From contig WYCW01000003.1 in the NCBI GenBank assembly GCA_011392765.1, forward strand, positions 44,465 to 108,464: DNA of 64,000 nt. Reading direction: 5' to 3'. Position numbers and translations under genes: made by a program. Under the pieces are notes generated by a model. It saw only the letters and a program-made list of their open reading frames with translations, was not told the DNA's origin and searched no databases. The number at the start of each line of letters is the position of its first letter. Position 1 is the stretch's first letter. Of this stretch, positions 32,731 to 40,185 are shown in pieces. The DNA comes from Candidatus Thiosymbion ectosymbiont of Catanema sp. Cochon2018. Its GTDB lineage: Bacteria > Pseudomonadota > Gammaproteobacteria > Chromatiales > Chromatiaceae.

Positions 32731-33746
32731 GGCAACCTCCGCAGCAGAGTCCCCGAGGCCAGCCCCGCCAGGGCGATCAGCACCAGGGCAGCGAGCGCGA
32801 ACCCGGCATAATGCTCGCGATAGCGCAGGTAGCGGACCTCGGTGATCTTGGTGCATTCCAGGTCGTCGATCGCCCGGTAGGTTGCAGCCAAACCTTCGGC
32901 ATCGCGGGCATGGAAGTAGGTCCCCCCGGTGCGCTGGGCGATCTCTTGCAGGGTCTTTTCATCCATCTCGACCAAGGCGCGCCGCAGATACCAGCGGCCG
33001 TCCGGTCCGGTTACGGGCACCGGGGCGTAGCCGTTACCGCCGGCGCCGATGGTGTAGACCTTGATGCCGTGCTCGGCAGCCAGCTCCGCGGCCTGCAGGG
33101 GAACGAGCTCACCGGCGTTGTTGACTCCGTCGGTGAGCAGGATGACGACCCGCGATTGGGCCTCGGCGTCGAGCAGACGCTCGATGGCCAGCCCCAGGCC
33201 CTCGCCGATGGCCGTCGCCGCCTCCGAGCGTTCCTGCGCCACCTCGATTTGATCGAGGATGTTCAATAAGTTGCCGTGATCCAGGGTGAGTGGACAGGCG
33301 CCGTCGGCATAGGTCCCGAACGCCACCAGCCCGATCAGATCGTCCGGCCGACCTTTGCCCGCCTCGCCGCCGAGTACGAACTCGCGAAAGACTCCTTTCA
33401 ACGCCTGTAACCGGCTGACGCTGTAGTCCCCGGCCACAAAGTCGCGTGCATCCATCGAGCCCGAACGGTCCAGGGCCATGACAATGGCGATGCCCTCCCG
33501 CTCGACCTCGGTGGTCTCGTCGCCGGTACGCGGACCGGCCAGGGCGACGGCCAGGGCCAAGGTCGCCAGCGCCAGCAGCCCGGCCGGCAGCGGTGCCAAG
33601 CGCACGAGAAGGGTCGTCGGGGCACGGTCCGGCAGCGCCAGGCTGGCATAAGTGATCCGGGAAGGAAGGCGGCCGGCCAGCAGATAGACCAGCGGCGCCA
33701 GCAGTCCGGCGAGCAGGAACAGGGGGTCGCGGAATTCCCAGGCCAT
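32727..33746 (-). CDS. batA: VWA domain protein BatA
   Basis: FRDPLFLLAGLLAPLVYLLA; IVMALDRSGSMDARDF; VVILLTDGVNNAGELVPLQAAELAAEHGIKVYTIGAG. Confidence 0.85.
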   Translation of the reverse strand: MAWEFRDPLFLLAGLLAPLVYLLAGRLPSRITYASLALPDRAPTTLLVRLAPLPAGLLALATLALAVALAGPRTGDETTEVEREGIAIVMALDRSGSMDARDFVAGDYSVSRLQALKGVFREFVLGGEAGKGRPDDLIGLVAFGTYADGACPLTLDHGNLLNILDQIEVAQERSEAATAIGEGLGLAIERLLDAEAQSRVVILLTDGVNNAGELVPLQAAELAAEHGIKVYTIGAGGNGYAPVPVTGPDGRWYLRRALVEMDEKTLQEIAQRTGGTYFHARDAEGLAATYRAIDDLECTKITEVRYLRYREHYAGFALAALVLIALAGLASGTLLRRLP

Positions 33747-33753
33747 GAGACTA

Positions 33754-34037
33754 CTAGGATCCTTGAGGGAGCCGAATCTTTACCATGAGTCAAATTTGTG
33801 CATTGCACAAAGGGAACCACGAATGAACACGAATCGACACGAATGATTATTGCAGGACGAGGTATACCAAATCGTAGGCTGCGCCAGGGAGGTACTGAAT
33901 ACCCTTGGGCATGGTTTGTTGGAGAAACCCGATGAAAACGCACTGGTTGTAGAATTGAGTAAATAATATTCGTGTCCATTCGTGGTTTTTGTCAACCGCG
34001 ACTCACGCCTCGTCGGTCTGAGGTGAAGCCTCGCTAG
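33754..34037 (+). mobile_element. CTAG-ended asymmetric element, copy E4
   Basis: CTAGGATCCTTGAGGGAGCCGAATC...TTTGTGCATTGCACAAA...CACGCCTCGTCGGTCTGAGGTGAAGCCTCGCTAG. Confidence 0.8.
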
Positions 34038-34084
34038 GGGCTGTTGACATTAATCAGCCGGGTACAGAGGCGAGTAGGTTCGGT

Positions 34085-34185
34085 GGTAGCTGCCGTGGAC
34101 CGAGTAGACCAAGTGGACTTGGTGGACGGGGGCAACCTCTGGTCCACAGTGTCCACTCGGTCCACCAAGTCCACGGCGACTACCC
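34085..34185. repeat. GTCCA-phased hairpin repeat
   Basis: GCCGTGGACCGAGTAGACCAAGTGGACTTGGTGGACGGGGGCAACCTCTGGTCCACAGTGTCCACTCGGTCCACCAAGTCCACGGCG. Confidence 0.85.
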
Positions 34186-34294
34186 CGCAATCGCCCACGT
34201 TCGCGTTCATTCCTGCCTGCCGGCAGGCAGGTGCGGCAAAAAATTTCCAGTGGAGGAACTGAACCGATGTTATCGGTACTTCGGCGCTGCTGTA

Positions 34295-34513
34295 CTAGGA
34301 TCCTTGAGGGACCCGTAGCTTTACAAATGAGTCAAGTTTATGCAGTGCACAAATCGGGATCGGGATCGGGATCGAAATTCCGATTGCGATCCCGATTTCG
34401 ATTTCGACCTACCCAGGTTCTCCAACGGCTGGTTGGGCGGAGGAGATGGGACCTTACGGGAGAGGGGCTTTGGGGGCATCATGCCTCGTCGGTCTGAGGC
34501 AAAGCCTCGCTAG
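34295..34513 (+). mobile_element. CTAG-ended asymmetric element, copy E5
   Basis: CTAGGATCCTTGAGGGACCC...TTATGCAGTGCACAAATCGGGATCGGG...GCCTCGTCGGTCTGAGGCAAAGCCTCGCTAG. Confidence 0.8.
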
Positions 34514-35661
34514 GGACTACCCGCGACGACCTGTACCTGTTTGCCCTCCGCGAGACCCGAAAAGCCCCGAGTGACCACCCGTTCGCCGGACTCCAGGCCC
34601 TCCAGAATCTCGATGCGGTCGGTGATACGCAAGCCCGTGCGGACCGGGCGGCGTGCGACCGTTTTCCCATCCTGCAGCAGCAGCCACAGAAACTCCCCGT
34701 TCCGGTCACGACGCAGAGCGCGGAAGGGCACCAGGAACCGATGGACGGCGGCGCTACTGAAGGTCGCGCGGACGAACTGACCGGCTCGGGCCCCCTCCGG
34801 GATGGGGTCCATGGCCATCTCGACGATGGCCTGGCGGCTGGTCCGGGCCAGGGTCGGGTGGATGCGCAGGATCTGGCCCTCGAAGCTTTTGGGACCCAGT
34901 GCGTCGATGCGGAGGTCCACCAGATCCCCCAGCGCGAGCTGGGGCAGTACCAACTCCGAGGCGGAGACCGCGGCGACCAGGGATGCGGGATCGGCCAGGG
35001 TCAACAGGTGGCTGTTCTTGGTGACGAAGTCCCCCGGCTCGACATGACGCTCGGTGATGACACCGGCGAAGGGCGCCTTGATGGTGGTAAAGGCCAGGCG
35101 CGTCTTCAGCAGTCGTTCCTCCGCTTGGGCCACGGTGAGGGCGGTGCGGGTCCGGGCGAGCGTATCCTCGGAGATGGCGTGCAGTGACTCCAGGCTCTCC
35201 TGGCGCCGCAGATCCGACTGCTTTTGCTGCTTGGTGGCGCGGGCCTTGTCGAGCTGAGCACGCAGCAGGCTGTCATCGAGCCGGACCAGAAGGGTACCCC
35301 GTGTAACCAGGTCGCCCTCGAAGACTTTAAGCTTGGTAATGCGTCCTTCTTCCTGGTTGTGGATACGCACTAGGCGGCGGAAGCGCAAAGAGCCAGGGCG
35401 CTCGTAATGGGCCGCGACCGGCGCGCGCTCGGCCGTAAAGACGGTTACCAGGTGATCCCTGGATAGCCGGTGCCTGCGGGTGTGACCGCTCCCGTCGTCC
35501 GTGCCGCAGCCGGTGAGGAGCAGGAGTAGAGTCAGGATCAGGTGGCGCTGACATTTAGTGTCATTTCGAGCGCAGTGAGAAATCTTGTGCCCTTTTGCGT
35601 TCATTTGCGGCAAAAAAGAATTTCCAATGTCAACACGACCTAGGCTCGACCTCAATGCCAT
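34510..35661 (-). CDS. RND efflux periplasmic adaptor (MFP) lipoprotein
   Basis: LTLLLLLTGCG lipobox; RITKLKVFEGDLVTRGTLLVRLDDS; APFAGVITERHVEPGDFVTKNSHLLTLADP. True start uncertain (listed N-terminus is repeat DNA). Confidence 0.85.
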   Translation of the reverse strand: MALRSSLGRVDIGNSFLPQMNAKGHKISHCARNDTKCQRHLILTLLLLLTGCGTDDGSGHTRRHRLSRDHLVTVFTAERAPVAAHYERPGSLRFRRLVRIHNQEEGRITKLKVFEGDLVTRGTLLVRLDDSLLRAQLDKARATKQQKQSDLRRQESLESLHAISEDTLARTRTALTVAQAEERLLKTRLAFTTIKAPFAGVITERHVEPGDFVTKNSHLLTLADPASLVAAVSASELVLPQLALGDLVDLRIDALGPKSFEGQILRIHPTLARTSRQAIVEMAMDPIPEGARAGQFVRATFSSAAVHRFLVPFRALRRDRNGEFLWLLLQDGKTVARRPVRTGLRITDRIEILEGLESGERVVTRGFSGLAEGKQVQVVAGSP

Positions 35662-35794
35662 TAAGTTAGCTGTTGGCCACTTAGAGAAAACTACGAATCA
35701 CGCGAATTTCCGCGAATCGATTCGCGAGGATTCGCGTGATTCGTAGTTTCTTCTCTTACTTTGCCGACCGGTAGCGCTTAACTTAATGGCATTG
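35655..35794. mobile_element. MITE, second copy, with 12-bp TSD GGCTCGACCTCA
   Basis: TSD at 35643-35654 and 35795-35806; ends CAATGCCATTAAGTTAAGCG / ATGCCATTAAGTTAG as in 24045-24195, opposite orientation. Confidence 0.9.
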
Positions 35795-36144
35795 GGCTCG
35801 ACCTCATACCGGTAATGCTTGACCCGGCGTCGGATGTTGCGCTGGATGATGATCCCTATGAGTTTCCACTCCAGACCCGTGAGCTCGATCTCGGGATACC
35901 GCCGGTTCAAGGCGAGCAACCACTCCCTGCCGTGCTCGTCCACCCGGTATTGCCTGAACCAGCGCACACCCTCCACCTCCACGAAGACATACATGCCGTG
36001 GCCGCACCGTTCGGCCTGTTCGATGATAACGACACATTTATCCGGAAACTCGGGTTCCATGCTGTCACCGAGGACCTGTAGGGCGAAGGGCTCACACCAG
36101 GCGCAACCGGTTTCTTTACTATCGAGGATGGTGGGGTTGGACAT
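35698..36144 (-). CDS. S24/LexA-type peptidase-domain protein with C-terminus rewritten by MITE insertion
   Basis: FALQVLGDSMEPEFPDKCVVIIEQAERCGHGMYVFVEVEG; residues after RYEVEP are encoded by the MITE. Confidence 0.7.
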   Translation of the reverse strand: MSNPTILDSKETGCAWCEPFALQVLGDSMEPEFPDKCVVIIEQAERCGHGMYVFVEVEGVRWFRQYRVDEHGREWLLALNRRYPEIELTGLEWKLIGIIIQRNIRRRVKHYRYEVEPNAIKLSATGRQSKRRNYESRESSRIDSRKFA

Positions 36145-36917
36145 AGGTTGTCCTTCGCGCGCATCCGCCGGCGACGCTCAAGGAGGCGATGGCAGCCATC
36201 GAGCAGCGCACCAGACTCAAGTGCAGCCCCAGCGCCGTGGGAAAGTTCCTGAAGGCGATGGGTATGGGCCCGCGAAAAGTGGGAGCGATCCCGGGAAAAG
36301 CGGATCCGGAAGAGCAAGAAAGATTCAGAATCAAGGAGTTAGAGCCACGTCTCGAAGAAGCCAAGGAGGGCAAGCGCGCCCTTTTTTTGTCGATGCTGCC
36401 CATTTCGTATTCGGACCTTTTCTCGGTGTGCTGTGGTCATTTACGCGCCTCTTTGTAAAGGCTTCCGTCGGACGCAGACGTTTTAACGTTCTTGGCGCGC
36501 TGAATGCCATTACCCATGAGTTGGTGTTAATCACGAATGACACCTAGATCAATGCCGAAAATGTTTGTGAATTGCGCCGAAAGATCGCATCGGCAACGAG
36601 TGGAATACCGATCACTCTGGTCTTGGATAACGCGCGTTACCAGAACTGCAAAATCGTCGCAGCCCTTGCCTCAAAACTCAACATCGAGTTGCTTTTTTTT
36701 GCCACCCTATTCACCGAACTTAAACCTCATCGAGAGAGTATGGAAGTTTGTCAAGAAAGCGGTTCTCTATTCCAAGCATTATTACGATTTTGGCAGTTTT
36801 AAACGTTCAAGATCGGCGTGTTTAAATCAAACACACACAACGCACAAGAAGGAGCTTGATTCGCTCCTCACGCTGAGATTCCAAGTGTTCAAGAAATGCA
36901 ACATTATGCCAGTATGA
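36130..36917 (+). pseudogene. Degraded IS630-family transposase
   Basis: Fragments in different frames: CSPSAVGKFLKAMG; DNARYQN; PPYSPNLNLIERVWKFVKKAVLYSKHYYDF. Confidence 0.75.
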
Positions 36918-37101
36918 AGTATATCGTAGTTTGTACCTGAATCCGTGATCTGAATGATCTGACGATTCGCTTTGTGGCCGGCAACCGGCTCGTTGTCAAT
37001 TCCACGGTATCAAATGAGTCGAAGTGATCACGAATGAGCTGAAAACGCTACGATTTACCCGGCGAACGCGGTGTTTGCGGGGCAACTGAGCTCAACCGGC
37101 C

Positions 37102-37807
37102 CTAGAAAACCCACGCGGCCCAGTGTACGCGTCGCTGGCCCGGCCCGGCAGAGATTGCGATTAGGTGGCCGCCAAGCGGGCGTACAGTCGTCGAAAGATG
37201 GGCACCACCCGACAAGCCATAGCCGAAGGCGAGCTGCCACCGCCGTCCGCGGTAAATCAGTCGCGCCGCGAGGTAGATCAGTTCCTGCATCACGGTGCGC
37301 AGGCGCCGCCGCTTGGCGCGGTGGCGCAACGGGGCATCCGGGCCCAACAACCCGTTCTGCCCGAGCCAACGCAGAGATTGTAGGCGAGTTGGGCACAGGC
37401 AAGAATCAGTGCGTTGGTGGCAAACTTCCCGGACGGCAGACGCTCGATGTCCAGGTCGGTCTTGAAATTCACTGTGGTACTGTTCGGAGGTGCCGTGGTC
37501 GGCATAAAGGGCAATGATCGTTTCCGCCTCGAACCCCAGGCTGGTCCACCAGCCTTCGATCTTGATCTCGGGGACCAAGAGTTGCTGGCCGTACTTATCA
37601 GTCGCTCTTACCCAGGCACAGCAGCGCGACATAGACCGAGAGGATATTCGCGTGACCCAGGGCATCGCTGCGCAGGGGCGCTATCGCTTCGGCATCCGTT
37701 GCCAGATTGGTACGTTCATTCAATGCGCCACCAATGAGCCCAAGCCCGGCGTGGGAGGTCAGATCCACCTCGGATTCAGTGATGATAAACCGCTGCAACT
37801 TACTCAC
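37102..37807 (-). pseudogene. Degraded IS1380-family transposase
   Basis: ADHGTSEQYHSEF and NFKTDLDIERLPSGKFATNALILACAQLAYNL in shifted frames. Confidence 0.7.
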
Positions 37808-38363
37808 TTGCTGAGTGATTCAAACGATACTCAGATTTTAATCCTATCCTTCTGTTCATGCTACAGATTCACTCATTCAGCTTCCATTTAGTTCACGGGC
37901 TCAGGTTGTAATGATGGCTTCAATCATTGGATTGCGATTTTTTTCACTACCGCCCACATGATAAAAATGTTCTCGTGTCAGCCACCTATGTGGTCCACGG
38001 CAGCAGCGTGCCCAACCCCCGGTTCCGTTGGGCTCGCCGCCATCCTAAAGATGCGGTTCGCGGTCAGAATTGGTGTAATCCTGCCACGGTATACCACGCT
38101 CACCGCATCCTACGTCCATCCTACGGGCTTTGCCTGGCCTGCGGCTCCGTCCGTGGAAATTCTGCTCGCCCGAGGTATCGGTAGAGGTATACCCGTTGCA
38201 TGTGAATATTTCGCCGCGATGCACGCCTCTCGCACCCGATAGCAGCGTTGCGACTCGTCGCAGAGGGCTTGCTATTCCTCCTCGTCGCGCCTTGCTCTCG
38301 GGCACGATAGACGCACCTCGCTTACCAAACTATTCACGTGCGACGGGTATAAGAGCATCCGTG

Positions 38364-39185
38364 CTAGCGATGCGGCTTCGGCCCAGGCGTGGCCGGCGCG
38401 TTTGCCGGATTTTCGAGTGCCTGCCGCAGTTGCCGGGCCTGGTCGTTCCATGCCTGGTTCCGGGAGATTTGCAGGAATCGGTCCAGATCGGCGATCGCGC
38501 CTTCCTTGTCCCCCAAGGCATCCTTGACCGATGCCCGGTTGAAGTAGGGTCCGGGCAGGTGGGGGTCGAGGGCGACGCAGCGGTCGAAATCCTCCAGGGC
38601 GCCCCGGTAATCGCCGGTGCCGTAGCGGATGGCGCCGCGATTGAAGCGGGCCGCCAGGAGGTCAGGGGCGATTTCCAGGGCACGGTCGAGGTCCGCCAGT
38701 GCCGGGTCGATGCGGCCGAACCGGCGGTAGGCCTGGGACCGGTTGGTGAGCGCCTCCGCATCGTCTGGGTCGAGCTTGACCGCCCGTTCCAGGTCCGCCA
38801 AGGCTGGGGTGATGCGACCGGCCTCCAGCAGCAGACTGCCGCGCACGGCATAGAGTCGCGCCTGATCCGCGTGTCCATCGATGGCCATGGACAGGACGTT
38901 CAGCGCCTCCCGCGGACGCCCCTCCGCCTTGTGTCTGAGTGCGATGCGGATCTGGGTCTCCGGGTCGAGCCGGGCGTGGGGGTCGTAGGCGCTTCCATGG
39001 GGACGGCCTGGGGTGACCGGTACCGCGGGTTGCAGTGCGGCGGGGGGGGATGGCTCCGAGTTTACCGGTTCTTCGGCAGGGGTGGCGGCGACTCGGCCTG
39101 CCATGGCCAAAGTGCCGGCCAGCAGCAGGGGTTGTATGGAGGAGGCGCGCATGGGAACTGCTTTTCGCTCAGGGGCCGTGGGCAA
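38364..39185 (-). CDS. TPR repeat protein, exported
   Basis: Repeated A.LADLDRALEIAPD / YRGALEDFDRCVALDPH units. Confidence 0.85.
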   Translation of the reverse strand: MPTAPERKAVPMRASSIQPLLLAGTLAMAGRVAATPAEEPVNSEPSPPAALQPAVPVTPGRPHGSAYDPHARLDPETQIRIALRHKAEGRPREALNVLSMAIDGHADQARLYAVRGSLLLEAGRITPALADLERAVKLDPDDAEALTNRSQAYRRFGRIDPALADLDRALEIAPDLLAARFNRGAIRYGTGDYRGALEDFDRCVALDPHLPGPYFNRASVKDALGDKEGAIADLDRFLQISRNQAWNDQARQLRQALENPANAPATPGPKPHR

Positions 39186-39213
39186 AAATCATTTGCGCCT
39201 TAAACGATTAATA

Positions 39214-39840
39214 TTACCAGCGCTTCGGCTCGAAACCCGGCTGGTTCTTGACCTCCATCAGCTCATCGCCGACCGCCAGCACCAGAAAACCCTGCCTCTC
39301 CGCGTAGGCGAGTACGCTCCTCTCCACGGCGAGGCTGGCGAGGATCCCCACCAGGGGTAGGGCTTTATACTCGGGAAAGAAGGTTCGGAATTCAGTGATG
39401 TCGGCCACGAAGCTGTCCACGTCGGTATTGCGTAGGGTCGCCTTGGTGCTGTTGAGACAGACGCAATCGGGGGTCACCAACACGGCGTCGAACTCCTTCA
39501 TGCGCCGGCCATCGGGCGAACGGCGCTTGGGCCTCTGCATAAAGAGGTTGTAAGTGGGCTCGTTCAGCCATTCCTCGATTATCCGGGGCAGACTCGGGGC
39601 AATCAGGTCTTCGACCAGAGTGCCCAGCTTGTTGGAGAGTTCCCCCCACTTCTTGTTCATTTCCCGATGCTGTCGGTGTGTCTCGTCCTTGAACTCACGC
39701 ATCTCGTCCTTGAACAGGCGCAGCTCCCCTTCCGTCTGCAGCTGCGAGTTGTAAAGCCGGTTGAACTGGACCTCGGTATTCCTGACGAAATCCTGCACGG
39801 TCTGTTCGAGGCTAACGACGCGTTCGATGACGGCGGCCAT
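39214..39840 (-). CDS. DUF3782-like coiled-coil protein with PD-(D/E)XK-like C-terminus
   Basis: N-terminal coiled coil (MREFKDETHRQHREMNKKWGELSNKLGTLVEDLIAPSLPRIIEE) followed by EFDAVLVTPDCVCLNSTKATLR. Confidence 0.55.
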   Translation of the reverse strand: MAAVIERVVSLEQTVQDFVRNTEVQFNRLYNSQLQTEGELRLFKDEMREFKDETHRQHREMNKKWGELSNKLGTLVEDLIAPSLPRIIEEWLNEPTYNLFMQRPKRRSPDGRRMKEFDAVLVTPDCVCLNSTKATLRNTDVDSFVADITEFRTFFPEYKALPLVGILASLAVERSVLAYAERQGFLVLAVGDELMEVKNQPGFEPKRW

Positions 39841-39935
39841 AATCGGGTCCGAAAGGTCAGTGGCGAAACCGGAGGAAAAATAACCGGCTCAGGGCTTGGA
39901 TGCAAGCGGGGTCGAGGTCGATTGCCGGGCACTAG

Positions 39936-40109
39936 GGGGCGTTCTCAATTGAGTCAAATCATCATAAAAATCAAGCTCGTAGGCTGGGTTACGGCCAGGG
40001 ACGGCCAAACCCAGCACACGGTACTGCGGATCGGAAAAGCTGGGTTTCGTTCCTCAACCCAGCCTACAACACTTATGATGATTTATTGATTGAGAACGCC
40101 CCCTAGACC
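39936..40109. repeat. MITE-like element TAGGGGGCGTTCTCAATTGA...TTGAGAACGCCCCCTA
   Basis: Terminal inverted repeats; related to 26720-26893 in inverted orientation; contains GTAGGCTGGGTT palindromes. Confidence 0.75.
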
Positions 40110-40185
40110 ACCACCAACAACGGCACGCCCCCGCATCATGCGAGGGCGCGCCGGTTTGTCGCACTTCAAGTCGGGGACGACCCGG

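Noticed and set aside
37900-38340. Coding potential between IS1380 remnant and TPR gene
   Set aside because: Made of dispersed repeats (CACCGCATCCTACG..., GTGCCCAAC...) that recur at 7900 and 46710; no credible gene.
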